64,000 bases of DNA, from contig NZ_KI911327.1 of NCBI RefSeq assembly GCF_000513935.1, positions 65,870-129,869 on the forward strand, in the 5' to 3' direction. A program made the translations under genes and the position numbers. Of this stretch, positions 50,429 through 59,890 are shown piece after piece. The notes below the pieces were generated by a model. It had not been told where the DNA came from, did not search any database, and worked only from the letters and a program-made list of their open reading frames with translations. Source of the DNA: Mesorhizobium sp. WSM3626. GTDB taxonomy: Bacteria; Pseudomonadota; Alphaproteobacteria; Rhizobiales; Rhizobiaceae. Positions within the stretch are counted from its first letter, which is position 1, and each line of letters begins with the position of its first letter.

Positions 50429-51321
50429 ACCCTGTCTCATTTTGCGATACGCCACTGCTGCGCATCGCCTATCTCGATGGTGGCCCGCAAGACGGTCCGC
50501 CGGTCGTCCTGCTGCATGGTTGGCCAGACGACGCGACCACTTACGCGCGCATTTCGCCGGTCCTTCACGAGGCCGGCTTTCGGACGTTTTCGCCGTGGCT
50601 GCGAGGTTTTGGACAGACGTCGTTCCTGTCGAAAGAAACCATGCGATCCGGCGAAATTGCCGCAATGGCGCAGGACGTGCTGGACTTTGCCGATGCGCTT
50701 GGCCTCAGCCGCTTTGCGATCGTCGGTCACGACTGGGGAGCACGGATCGCCTACCTCCTGGCCTCGATCTTTCCCGATCGCATCAGTTGCTGCGCTGCGC
50801 TATCACTTGGCTGGCAACCCGGCAAACCGGCAACGCCGGCGCCTGAACAGGCGAAAGCGTTTTGGTATCAATGGTTCATGGCAACAGCGCGCGGCGCCGA
50901 GTTCGTGCGAAAGAACCACAAGGAATTTGCCAGATTCCAATGGGACAGCTGGAGCCCGTTGGGGTGGTTCGACGACACCATTTTCGATAAAGTGGCTGCA
51001 TCCTTCGACAACCCGGATTGGCCGGACGTGACGTTGCATTCCTATCGGGTTCGCTGGGGTGAGGCGGAGCCCGATCCGGGTTACGCGGAGCTGGCCCGCC
51101 GGCAAACATCGGTCAAGATCATCACGGTGCCGACCTTGACGCTTCACGGTGGCGACGACCGTGTTGTACTGCCCCCATCGTCGGAAGGACTGGAGGAGCA
51201 TTTCACGGCGCCCTACAAACGAGTGGTCCTGGACGCGGTCGGGCACTTCCCGACACGTGAGGCTCCACACGAGGTTTCGCGGCTGTTGGCGAGCTTTCTC
51301 GACAGTTTCGGTAGCCGATAA
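50425..51321 (+). CDS. Alpha/beta hydrolase
   Basis: This 298-residue protein has the alpha/beta-hydrolase fold: VVLLHGWPDDATTYARISPV, the nucleophile elbow in FAIVGHDWGARIAYLLA with Asp as the nucleophile position (GHDWG), a later Asp region (TLHGGDDRVVLPPS) and the His in DAVGHFPTREAP. GHDWG with an aspartate nucleophile points to epoxide-hydrolase or haloalkane-dehalogenase-like activity. It is tied to the small lipoprotein by an ATGA overlap. Confidence 0.85.
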   Translation: MNPVSFCDTPLLRIAYLDGGPQDGPPVVLLHGWPDDATTYARISPVLHEAGFRTFSPWLRGFGQTSFLSKETMRSGEIAAMAQDVLDFADALGLSRFAIVGHDWGARIAYLLASIFPDRISCCAALSLGWQPGKPATPAPEQAKAFWYQWFMATARGAEFVRKNHKEFARFQWDSWSPLGWFDDTIFDKVAASFDNPDWPDVTLHSYRVRWGEAEPDPGYAELARRQTSVKIITVPTLTLHGGDDRVVLPPSSEGLEEHFTAPYKRVVLDAVGHFPTREAPHEVSRLLASFLDSFGSR

Positions 51322-51448
51322 TCGCTTGGCTCGGCGGTCCATTGGCCTCACCGCACAAGCTGGAACCTGATGCATCGCCGCGCATTTCGTTTTCATTGAT
51401 GGATCGAAACGCAGTCTGACGATCAATCGATAGCCAGGGAGAATTCGG

Positions 51449-51859
51449 ATGCAAACTTCAGTCGCAATGTCAGAACACGACTTTCGCCCACTGACCATCG
51501 AGCCGTTTGCCGGAACGGTGACCGTGCGATTTTCCGATGCTGTGGTCGCAGCCACGGAGCGCGCGAAGCTAGTTAGGGAAGAGGGACAGGAGCCGACGTT
51601 CTTTATCCCTTTCGAGGACATCTATTTCGAGCTTTTCGAAAAGACCAACACCACAAGCAGCTCACCGCTCAAGGGAACCGCGAGCTATTGGCGGGTCCAT
51701 GCCGTCGGTAGCTCGGCCGACGACTTCATGTGGGCATACGAGACGCCCGATACGGCAGCGCGGGCCATCGCAGGTCATGGCACCTTCGATCCGCAAAAGG
51801 CGCGCATCGATGTCGACCCTTTGGAGGACAAACGGCACACCCCGCATGTCATGGAATAG
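51449..51859 (+). CDS. DUF427-domain protein
   Basis: This 136-residue protein shows the DUF427 pattern: TIEPFAGTVTVRFSDAVVAA, FFIPFEDIYFELFEKTNT, PLKGTASYWRVHA, DFMWAYETPD and RAIAGHGTFDPQKARIDVDP. The fold is a beta barrel of unknown activity, common in Actinobacteria and Rhizobiales. It starts ATG at 51449 and is 11 bases from the next gene. It lies in the hydrolase run. Confidence 0.85.
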   Translation: MQTSVAMSEHDFRPLTIEPFAGTVTVRFSDAVVAATERAKLVREEGQEPTFFIPFEDIYFELFEKTNTTSSSPLKGTASYWRVHAVGSSADDFMWAYETPDTAARAIAGHGTFDPQKARIDVDPLEDKRHTPHVME

Positions 51860-51870
51860 GACTATCTTCG

Positions 51871-52479
51871 ATGTCGATGCCGGGCTTGGCATATGGTCCG
51901 TTGGGGCATCGGTGCATGCATGTCTGTGTCGATATGCAAAAGCTGTTTGCCGAGCCGTCGCAGTGGGCGACCCCCTGGATCACCCGTGTCCTTCCTCATA
52001 TCGAAAGGTTGGTCGAAAGACGAGCGCCACAGACCGTCTTCACGCGCTTCCTGCCCGCGCAAAAGCCGGGGCAGGGCGTTGGTACATGGAAGCGCTATTA
52101 TGAGCGCTGGGCCTCGATGGCGATCGAAAATATTGGTCCCGAAATGGTCGGCCTGTTGCCGGCATTAGCCGCTTACTGCCCGCCAGCGGCCATCATCGAC
52201 AAGCACATATACTCGCCTTGGTTCGAAGGTCACCTCCGGGCTTTTCTGAACGAACGCGACATCGATACGCTGGTCATCACCGGCGGCGAAACCGACGTGT
52301 GCGTTCTGGCTACGGTGCTCGGAGCGATCGATTTCGGCTATCGCGTGGTTCTCGTTACGGACGCGCTGTGCAGTTCTTCCGACGCAACGCATGATGCGCT
52401 GCTGACCGTTTATCACCAACGGTTCGCACAGCAGGTGGAGACCGTCGAGATGGAGACGGTTCTCTCGAACTGGATCTGA
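51871..52479 (+). CDS. Cysteine hydrolase (isochorismatase superfamily)
   Basis: This 202-residue enzyme has the Asp-Lys-Cys triad of the isochorismatase-like fold: Asp21 in HVCVDMQKLFAEPSQW, Lys111 in IDKHIYSPWFEG and Cys144 in GGETDVCVLATVLGAIDFGY, with a cis-peptide-like ITGGE before it. Such enzymes split nicotinamide, N-carbamoyl compounds or isochorismate. The substrate cannot be told. ATG at 51871 begins MSMPGLAYGPL. Confidence 0.85.
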   Translation: MSMPGLAYGPLGHRCMHVCVDMQKLFAEPSQWATPWITRVLPHIERLVERRAPQTVFTRFLPAQKPGQGVGTWKRYYERWASMAIENIGPEMVGLLPALAAYCPPAAIIDKHIYSPWFEGHLRAFLNERDIDTLVITGGETDVCVLATVLGAIDFGYRVVLVTDALCSSSDATHDALLTVYHQRFAQQVETVEMETVLSNWI

Positions 52480-52578
52480 CGTTGCCGGTCATTCGCCACA
52501 TTCAATGCCGGCGACTTGCAATAAGAGCCGAGAAAACGCAGGCGGCAGAAGTTCTGGAATAGGTCGGCGGGGCGCCGG

Positions 52579-54180
52579 TTATTTCGGCTGGCGCTTGTCG
52601 GGTCTTGGAGACCGCAGCAGCAAGGCGAGGGGAACAAACAGTGCCGTCGCGATGGCGCAGTAGCGAAAAACGTCGATGTAGGCGAGCAGCGAGGCCTGGC
52701 GCGCGATCAACTGCCCGAGCCAGCCGACGGCTTGCTGCTTGGCCTCAAGCATGTTCGAGCCCTGGGCGACAAAGTGATCCGTCACCTGACGCAGCAACTG
52801 CTGATAGGCCGACGACGATTGCGCGGTATGGCTGACAAGGTTCGATTGATGCAGCTGCGCGTTCTGCGCGATCACGGTGTTCGACAATGACACGCCGATG
52901 CTCCCGCCGATGTTGCGGGCGACGTTGATCAGCGCCGACGCCTGGTTGGTCTTCTGCGGAGCGAGGCCGACATAGGCCGCTGTCGAAATGGGAATGAACA
53001 GGAACGGCAGGCCGATCATCAGGAAGATGCGCGCGAAGGCAAAGAAGCGGAAGCTAGCATCCGGGGTGAGCGACGTCATGTGCCACAAGGCGACCACGAC
53101 AACGGACATGCCCATCACAATCAGATATTTGGGCTGCACCAATCCGGCGGCAAATCCGGAAATCGGCATCAGGATCAGCATGGCGATGCCGCCGGGCATC
53201 ATGGAAAGGCCCGACAGGGTGGCCGTATAGTCGAAGGCGGTCTGTTGCAGCTGCGGCATCAACTGCGTGGTGCTAAACAACACGGCGCCGACCGCCATCA
53301 TCACCAGGAACGACGTGCCGAACTGGCGGCTGAAGAGCAGGCGAATATCGACGATCGGATCGCGGTGACGGAACTCCCACGGGATGAGCAGCAGGAACGA
53401 GATCGCCGAGATCACGGCAAAAGTCGTGATGAAACCCGATGCGAACCAGTCGTTGCGCTGACCCTCATCGAGGAAGATTTCCAGGCAGCCAAGAGCGGTG
53501 GCGACCAGGATGAACCCGACCCAATCTATTCTGAGGCCGCCCTTCAGCCGCTCCTGACGTTCGCGCTCGATCACCTCCGGCTCGACAAGCAGCCACTGCA
53601 CCAAGGCAAGCGACATGATGCCGAACGGCACGTTGATGAAGAAGATCCAGTGCCAGGAGAAATGGTCGGTCAGCCAGCCGCCGAGGGTCGGCCCGACTGT
53701 CGGTGCGACGATGACGGCGATGCCATAAAGGGCAAAAGCCTGGGAACGCTTCTCGGGCGGAAAGGTATCGGCAAGGATGGACTGTTCGCTCGGCGCCATG
53801 CCGCCGCCGCCCAGACCCTGCAGGATCCTGAAGAAAATAAGCATTTCCAGATTGGGCGCGAGGCCGCACAACAGCGATGCGATGGTGAACGTTGCCACGC
53901 AAAGCATGTAGTAGCGCTTCCGCCCGATCACGCTGGCCAACCAGCCGCTGATCGGGATGATTACGGAATTCGCGACCAGATAGGTAGTGATCACCCAGGT
54001 GCTCTCGTCCATCCCGGCAGCCAGGCTGCCGGCGATGTTGCGCAGGGCCACGTTGGCGATCGAGGTATCCAGCACCAGCATGAAGGTGGCGATGGAGACG
54101 ACGATGGCGATCAGCCACGGGTTGCGCCCGCCGGCGGCGGACCGGCTTTCGCTTTGGTCGCTGGAGATTTCGCCAGTCAT
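52579..54180 (-). CDS. DHA2-family multidrug MFS transporter (EmrB-like)
   Basis: This 533-residue transporter has the 14-helix DHA2 layout: FMLVLDTSIANVALRNIAGS near the N-terminus, STWVITTYLVANSVIIPISG, GRKRYYMLCVATFTIAS, LQGLGGGGMAPSEQSILADT (motif C-like) and PTVGPTLGGWLTDHFSWHW. It pairs with the HlyD adaptor upstream, and the start overlaps the HlyD stop (ATGA), as expected for an EmrAB-type system. Substrates are probably drugs or lipophilic acids; this is inference. The partner gene is broken, so export may be impaired. Confidence 0.9.
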   Translation of the reverse strand: MTGEISSDQSESRSAAGGRNPWLIAIVVSIATFMLVLDTSIANVALRNIAGSLAAGMDESTWVITTYLVANSVIIPISGWLASVIGRKRYYMLCVATFTIASLLCGLAPNLEMLIFFRILQGLGGGGMAPSEQSILADTFPPEKRSQAFALYGIAVIVAPTVGPTLGGWLTDHFSWHWIFFINVPFGIMSLALVQWLLVEPEVIERERQERLKGGLRIDWVGFILVATALGCLEIFLDEGQRNDWFASGFITTFAVISAISFLLLIPWEFRHRDPIVDIRLLFSRQFGTSFLVMMAVGAVLFSTTQLMPQLQQTAFDYTATLSGLSMMPGGIAMLILMPISGFAAGLVQPKYLIVMGMSVVVVALWHMTSLTPDASFRFFAFARIFLMIGLPFLFIPISTAAYVGLAPQKTNQASALINVARNIGGSIGVSLSNTVIAQNAQLHQSNLVSHTAQSSSAYQQLLRQVTDHFVAQGSNMLEAKQQAVGWLGQLIARQASLLAYIDVFRYCAIATALFVPLALLLRSPRPDKRQPK

Positions 54181-55493
54181 CGCACCTTGACCGTCGGCAC
54201 CACCGACAGGCCCGGCCCCAGCAGCACGCCGGGCGCTTTGTCGAAGACGATCTTCACCGGCACGCGCTGCACCACCTTGACGAAGTTGCCGGTGGCATTT
54301 TCGGCCGGCAGCAGGCTGAAGGCGGTGCCACTACCCGCCTGGATGCTGTCGACGCGGCCATGAAAAGATCTTTCCGGATAGGCGTCGATATCGATGTCGA
54401 CCGGCTGTCCCGGCCGCATCAGATCGAGCTGTGTTTCCTTGAAGTTGGCCTTCACCCAGACTTCGTCGGGAACAAACATCATCAGAACCTGGCCTGGCTG
54501 GGCATAGGTGCCGTTGGCGACCGAAATGCTGGTTGCCCGCCCGGAGACCGGTGCGGTGACGGTTGTGCGGGACAGCATCGTACTCGCCTGGTTCTGGCTG
54601 GCCTTGGCCTGATCGAGCTTGGCTTCGGCGCTCTTGGTCTGCGCCTGCAAAACAGCGACCTGGCTCTTGGCGGCAGCCACATTGGCTTGGGCGCTGTCGA
54701 GAGCAGCCTGGTCCTGGCGCAGCGTGGAAGCGGCCTGCTGCGCCTGCTGTTGGGTGGCTGTGCCCTTGGCAAGAAGTTCACGGTTCCGCTGGTCCTCGGC
54801 TTTGGCAAAATCGAGGGCGGCCTGCGCTTGCGCCATCTGCTTCTGCGCTTCATCGATCTTTGCGTTTTGAGCTGTGATCTGGGCCCCTACGTCGACAATG
54901 TCGGCCTGCGCCGAGACCACCCCGGCATCGGCCTGCTTGAGGCTGGCCCGATAGTCGCTGTCATCGATGCGCAACAGGACGTCGCCCGCCTTGACCGGCT
55001 GGTTGTCGGTCACGGCAAGATCAGTGATCCGTCCTGATATCTCGGCGCTGACCGTTATCGTGCGGGCGTCGATAAAAGCGTCGTCGGTCGATTCATACTG
55101 GCGGGCATTCAGTCACCACATGACCAGCCCCACCGCAGCCAGCAGCAGCACGATCAGGATTGCAATGGACGCGTAAGGATGCCGCCGGGGGAAAGCTAGG
55201 AGGCGGGGCTTTTGTTCATCCGCCTCCTTGTCCCGCGTTTCGCGCTCCGGAGCGTTAGGCTGCGCCACATCGCCCATGCGTTTTGGCGACGCATCCGGTC
55301 CGGCCTTGCTCGAAGCGCCGCGCGCATTCCTGATTTTGTCTGGTTCTTCAGTCTCGGTTTTTGCGTCCACGGGGAGAACTTTCACGGATGGCGCCGACCG
55401 CTTTAACGACCGACTAAACGACAGCTCTTCACAAAAGTTCCTGACGAACAGGCTGGGCGGCATTGGTCGGGGATCAGCTCCAAAGCCACTCAA
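54177..55493 (-). pseudogene. HlyD/EmrA-family adaptor gene with an in-frame TGA
   Basis: The gene reads 126 residues (from TTG at 55493) ending HPYASIAILIVLLLAAVGLV, MW, then TGA at 55113-55115, and resumes in the same frame for 311 residues: LNARQYESTDDAFIDARTIT, the biotin-lipoyl-like entry VTDNQPVKAGDVLLRIDDSD, a long coiled-coil hairpin and AQPGQVLMMFVPDEVWVKAN. YESTDDAFIDA after a membrane helix is the EmrA N-terminus, so the TGA breaks what should be one protein, probably TGG or CGA before mutation. Without it the adaptor has its anchor; a restart at 55013 (GTG) would lack it. Confidence 0.82.
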
Positions 55494-55672
55494 CGGACGG
55501 CAAATCTGATCACCGCGATGAGGATCACGATGCCGACCAGTCCTGCGATGAAGATGATCCGGCGTGTGCGGGTGCGCAGGATGATCTCACCTTGCCGCGT
55601 CTGTTCAGCCGAAAAGAAAGGGCCTTCGTCACCATTTCGATCGCTGCGCCGATCGCTCGGATCATTGCTCAT
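55490..55672 (-). CDS. Small single-pass membrane protein (60 aa)
   Basis: This 60-residue protein begins MSNDPSDRRSDRNGDEGPFF, has a basic hinge RTRTRR and a C-terminal helix IIFIAGLVGIVILIAVIRFA (about residues 40-58). The ATG at 55670-55672 follows GGAAGGAGG, an excellent ribosome site. It lies just upstream of the EmrA-like gene, with overlap of the two reading regions by four bases. Function unknown. Confidence 0.75.
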   Translation of the reverse strand: MSNDPSDRRSDRNGDEGPFFSAEQTRQGEIILRTRTRRIIFIAGLVGIVILIAVIRFAVR

Positions 55673-55837
55673 GATCGCCTCCTTCCTGGAAACCTGTCGA
55701 GGACAACCACGGCCTTGCGGCTTAAGTTCCGCACGGCCGTCCTGCAAAAGAAACGATCACAGCGGTGTGAGGAGGGAACTTTGCCTCCCACGAGCAGTTT
55801 GGTCCGCTTGAGATTCCAGCCAGCCGGAAAGCCAGCC

Positions 55838-56455
55838 ATGTCCAATTCCACAAATCCCAGCGGCCTGAGCAGACGCACCTTCATGACGGGTTCTGTTACG
55901 GCGGCAGCCGCAGTGCCTCTCATGGCCGCCTCGACAAGAGCCGCCGAGCCATCGCCAGCCAGAGCGGTCGAACCGCGCGACCTGTCGACGATCTCGCTTC
56001 GGATCAACAAGCAGGCCTACACCCTGGCACTCGACAATCGCACGAGCCTGCTTGACGCCCTGCGTGATCATGTTGGCCTGACCGGTACCAAGAAGGGTTG
56101 CGACCACGGCCAGTGCGGCGCCTGCACCGTTCTTGTCGATGGGAAGCGGGTGCTATCCTGCCTGAGCTTCGCCGTCATGAACCAGGGACGCGAGGTCACG
56201 ACTGTCGAAGGCCTGACTTCGGCCGACGGCGAACTGCACCCGGTACAGCAGGCGTTCGTCGACCATGATGCCTTTCAATGTGGCTACTGCACGCCGGGCC
56301 AGATCATGTCCGCCATCGGTTGCATCGATGAAGGCCATGCCGGTTCGGAGGATGACATCCGCGAATATATGAGCGGCAATCTGTGCCGGTGCGCGGCCTA
56401 TCCGAACATCGTTGCGGCGATCATCCAGGCGCGCGACGAGATCAGGAGAGCCTAG
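55838..56455 (+). CDS. paoA: Aldehyde oxidoreductase [2Fe-2S] subunit (PaoA-type)
   Basis: This 205-residue periplasmic subunit has a twin-arginine signal (LSRRTFMTGSVTAAAAVPLM), a plant-ferredoxin-like cluster domain (KKGCDHGQCGACTVLVDGKR ... CLSF) and a helical second cluster domain (CGYCTPGQIMSA ... NLCRCAAYPNI). Electrons pass through these to the FAD subunit. It starts a three-gene operon with paoB and paoC, with a one-base gap to paoB. E. coli PaoABC oxidises aromatic aldehydes. Confidence 0.94.
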   Translation: MSNSTNPSGLSRRTFMTGSVTAAAAVPLMAASTRAAEPSPARAVEPRDLSTISLRINKQAYTLALDNRTSLLDALRDHVGLTGTKKGCDHGQCGACTVLVDGKRVLSCLSFAVMNQGREVTTVEGLTSADGELHPVQQAFVDHDAFQCGYCTPGQIMSAIGCIDEGHAGSEDDIREYMSGNLCRCAAYPNIVAAIIQARDEIRRA

Positions 56456-56456
56456 G

Positions 56457-57479
56457 ATGCGTCCCTTCCTCTATGAAAGACCAACGAGCGTCTCGGCGGC
56501 GATCGCCATGGCGTCTCATCTTGAGGCCAGGCATGTTGCGCCAACACAGGCCAACACCCAGTTCATCGCCGGCGGCACCAATCTGGCCGACTACATGAAG
56601 CTGGGTGTCGCGCAGCCGGAGCGGTTGCTCGACCTTAACGAGCTTGCCGAGCCTGCTTTGCGGCAGATCGAAACGAACGACGACACCATCCGTTTCGGTG
56701 CGCTGGTTCGCATGGGTGAGGCAGCCGACAACAATGAAGTCAGGCGCCGCTGCCCGCTCCTTGCCGACAGTCTGAAATTCGCCGCCAGCGGCCAGCTTCG
56801 CAATATGGCCAGCCTCGCCGGCAATATCCTGCAGCGAACGCGATGCGAGTATTTTCGCGAAACCTCCTGGCCGTGCAACAAGCGGGAGCCCGGCTCCGGC
56901 TGTGCGGCGATGGAAGGGGTAAACCGCCAACATGCCGTGCTCGGCGTCAGCGATGCCTGTATCGCTACCTATCACGGTGATTTCGCGCAGGCGCTGATCG
57001 CGCTCGACGCGGTCGTTGAAGTGGAAGGGCGGCGTGGCCCGCGCAAGATCCCGTTCGCCGGGCTGCACCGGCTTCCCGGTGACACGCCCAACATCGAGAC
57101 GGATCTGGCCGCCGATGAAGTCATCGTCGCCATCGAGGTTCCGCTTGGCGCATGGAGCCGTCGCTCGCGCTACCTGAAGATACGCGACCGCGAATCCTAC
57201 GCATTCGCGCTGGCTTCGGCGGCGGTTGCGCTGGAGATGGATGGCAACACGGTCAGGCAAGCGCGTATAGCGCTCGGCGGCGTCGCGACGGTGCCGTGGC
57301 GCGCGAGGGCGGCGGAGGATGCGCTGCGCGGCAATGCCCTCGACGACAAGACCGCGGCAGCTGCGGCTGAAGCCGCATTCGCCGATGCCAGGCCACGAGA
57401 ACACAACGCATTCAAGATACCGCTGGGAAAGCGCACGCTGGTGCGAGCGCTGCTCGAAACCCGTGACATGAAGGTCTGA
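56457..57479 (+). CDS. paoB: Aldehyde oxidoreductase FAD-binding subunit (PaoB-type)
   Basis: This 340-residue subunit has the FAD-binding PCMH pattern: FIAGGTNLADYMKLGVAQPE, LLDLNELAEP, IRFGALVRMGEA, and ASLAGNILQRTRCEYFRETS. Then WPCNKREPGSGCAAM supplies cysteines matching the extra [4Fe-4S] cluster known in E. coli PaoB. A CO-dehydrogenase-flavoprotein C-terminal domain follows (VALEMDGNTVRQARIALGGV). The ATG at 56457 lies two bases after paoA's stop, and paoC starts four bases after this stop. Confidence 0.92.
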   Translation: MRPFLYERPTSVSAAIAMASHLEARHVAPTQANTQFIAGGTNLADYMKLGVAQPERLLDLNELAEPALRQIETNDDTIRFGALVRMGEAADNNEVRRRCPLLADSLKFAASGQLRNMASLAGNILQRTRCEYFRETSWPCNKREPGSGCAAMEGVNRQHAVLGVSDACIATYHGDFAQALIALDAVVEVEGRRGPRKIPFAGLHRLPGDTPNIETDLAADEVIVAIEVPLGAWSRRSRYLKIRDRESYAFALASAAVALEMDGNTVRQARIALGGVATVPWRARAAEDALRGNALDDKTAAAAAEAAFADARPREHNAFKIPLGKRTLVRALLETRDMKV

Positions 57480-57482
57480 GCC

Positions 57483-59762
57483 ATGAATCAAGCCGCGCCA
57501 GTTCCAAAAGAAAACCAGGGCCAACCGGTTGTCCGCATCGACGGCAGGCTGAAGGTTACCGGACAAGCCAGCTATCCGGCCGACATCGCCACGGCCAATG
57601 TCGCTTATGGCGCTCTTGCCACCAGCAGCATCGCTCGGGGCAAGGTTTCCAAACTCCATACCGATGACGCCAGGGCCGTGCCCGGAGTGCTGGACATCAT
57701 CACCTATGGCGACATGGATCAGACGGACACTCCGAAATTTGGCAATACCGGTGCGAGCTCTATAGCACCCCTGCATGACAAGACGATTTTCCACGACGGC
57801 CAGATCATCGCTCTGGTCGTTGCCGAGACATTCGAGGCGGCGGAGGAAGCGTCGATGTTGATCCGCGCCGACTACGAAGACGAACCGCCCAGCGCCAGCT
57901 TCGATTCCAAAGGCGTGAAAGTGGAACCGGCGGCCGGCAAAAGCCCGATGTTGCAGGAGGATGTCAAAGCAGGCGACTTCGACGCTGCCTATGCATCCGC
58001 TGCCGTCAAGATCGACCAAAAATACTCCACGCCGACCCAGCATCACAATCCGATCGAACTGTTCTCGACCACGGCGATGTGGCAAGGCGATCAACTCACC
58101 GTCCATGAGCCAAGCCAGAATGTCACCGGCTGGAAAATCGAACTTGCCCGGCAGTTGAAGGTCGACCCTGCCAATGTGCGGATTGTCAGCCCTTATGTCG
58201 GGGGCGCCTTCGGTTCCAAGGGACCGATGACGGCTCGCACGGCAATTGTCGCGGTTGCCGCGCGTCGTGTTGGGCGGCCGGTACGCTGCGTCGTCAGCCG
58301 CATGCAGGCCTTCAACACCCAGACCTATCGCGCCGAGACTAGGCATCGAATCCGCATAGGCGCCAGCAAGGACGGCCGCATCACGGCGTTCGGACATGAG
58401 GGCTGGGAGGTGACGTCACGCCCTGACCCTTATGTCGTCGGCGGCACGTCCGCCACCGGCCGCATGTACAATTACGGTTCGGTGCTCACTCATGTTTCGG
58501 TCGTCCATGCCGACCGCAACACACCGGGCTACATGCGCTCACCGCCGGAGACGCCCTACGTCTACGCGCTTGAGAACGCCATGGACGAAATGGCTGTGGC
58601 GCTCGGCATGGATCCCGTCGAGTTTCGGCGCATCAACGAGCCTGAAAGAGAGCCTATCGGCGGCAAGCCATTCTCCAGCCGGTCGCTGGTCAAATGCTAC
58701 GACCAGGCTGCGGAGGCCTTCGGCTGGTCGAAGCGTAATGCGGTGGTCGGATCGATGCGGGAGGGCGACTGGCTGGTCGGCATGGGGTGCGCGACCGCAA
58801 TCTATCCCACGGCAAGCGCGCCATGCGCGGCCCGTGTTCGCCTGACCGCCGATGGACAAGTTCGCGTTCAGTGCGGCTCCCATGAGATCGGCACCGGTGT
58901 GCGCACCGTCGCCGGGCAGATGGCCGCCGAACGTCTGGGGATAGGGATGGACAAGATCAGCGTCGAGATGGGCGACAGCGCCCTGCCGCCGGCGCCGGTC
59001 TCGGGCGGCTCGATTTCGACAGCGAGCGTCTGCTCGGCGGTTCTGAAGGCCTGTGACGCGGTGCGTGCCAAACTTTTCGCGGCAGCCGTCGCCGGAGACG
59101 GGCCGCTGGCCGGTTCCGGCAATGCCAAGCTGGAGATGGAGCAGGAGAAGATCGTGGCAAGCGGCGGCAAATCAGCCAAGCTGTCGGATGTCTTCAAGGC
59201 GATGCAGATCGGCGCGATAGAGGAATACGCCGAGTTTGCGCCAAAGGGTTCGACCCCGGAAGCACTGAAGAAGCTCTATGCCGGGCAAGCGGAGTTCCAC
59301 GGCGGCGATCAGGACAAGGACTCCGTGAAATATGCCTTTGGCGCTGAATTCGTCGAAGTGCGCGTCAACAGCTACACACGCGAAATCCGGGTGCCACGCG
59401 TGGTCGGTGCCTTTGCGGCGGGACGCATCATGAACACGCGCACCGCGCGCAGCCAACTGATGGGCGGTATGATCTGGGGTATCGGCCAAGCCCTTCACGA
59501 GGCGACGGAAATCGACCGGCGCAACGCCCGTTACGTCAATCGTGATTTGCAGGACTATCTGGTGCCGGTCAACGCCGACATCAAACAGGTCGACGTCATC
59601 CTCGTTCCCGAGGTCGACCTGGACGTCAATCCGGCCGGCGTCAAGGGCCTGGGGGAGCTCGGCAATGTCGGGACCGCTGCGGCCGTGGCGAGCGCCGTGT
59701 ACCATGCCACGGGCAAGCGCATTCGAGACTTGCCGATCAGGATAGACGATTTGATAAGCTGA
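57483..59762 (+). CDS. paoC: Aldehyde oxidoreductase molybdenum-binding subunit (PaoC-type)
   Basis: This 759-residue subunit carries the molybdenum cofactor. Motifs include VSPYVGGAFGSKGPMTARTA, QAFNTQTYRAETRHRIRIGA, RVQCGSHEIGTGVRTVAGQM and the catalytic glutamate, about Glu725, in VKGLGELGNVGTAAAVASAV. These match the xanthine-dehydrogenase-family large subunit; with PaoA and PaoB it would form a periplasmic aldehyde oxidase. No PaoD/XdhC-like chaperone gene follows within the window. Confidence 0.94.
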   Translation: MNQAAPVPKENQGQPVVRIDGRLKVTGQASYPADIATANVAYGALATSSIARGKVSKLHTDDARAVPGVLDIITYGDMDQTDTPKFGNTGASSIAPLHDKTIFHDGQIIALVVAETFEAAEEASMLIRADYEDEPPSASFDSKGVKVEPAAGKSPMLQEDVKAGDFDAAYASAAVKIDQKYSTPTQHHNPIELFSTTAMWQGDQLTVHEPSQNVTGWKIELARQLKVDPANVRIVSPYVGGAFGSKGPMTARTAIVAVAARRVGRPVRCVVSRMQAFNTQTYRAETRHRIRIGASKDGRITAFGHEGWEVTSRPDPYVVGGTSATGRMYNYGSVLTHVSVVHADRNTPGYMRSPPETPYVYALENAMDEMAVALGMDPVEFRRINEPEREPIGGKPFSSRSLVKCYDQAAEAFGWSKRNAVVGSMREGDWLVGMGCATAIYPTASAPCAARVRLTADGQVRVQCGSHEIGTGVRTVAGQMAAERLGIGMDKISVEMGDSALPPAPVSGGSISTASVCSAVLKACDAVRAKLFAAAVAGDGPLAGSGNAKLEMEQEKIVASGGKSAKLSDVFKAMQIGAIEEYAEFAPKGSTPEALKKLYAGQAEFHGGDQDKDSVKYAFGAEFVEVRVNSYTREIRVPRVVGAFAAGRIMNTRTARSQLMGGMIWGIGQALHEATEIDRRNARYVNRDLQDYLVPVNADIKQVDVILVPEVDLDVNPAGVKGLGELGNVGTAAAVASAVYHATGKRIRDLPIRIDDLIS

Positions 59763-59890
59763 CGATCACAGATCGCGACAGGGGGGTGACTGACGCGCTA
59801 TCGCATCCGCAAAGATCATGCGGCTGTTCAGGGTGACCCTCGTCGCGCGCATGCCTGCCGATCACGGTATCGCGGCCTCTTGCGCCAGCA

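Noticed and set aside
56442..58397. Long open frame (651 codons) on the minus strand across paoB and paoC
   Set aside because: Antisense to two clear enzymes with all cofactor motifs. No domain is visible in the translation.
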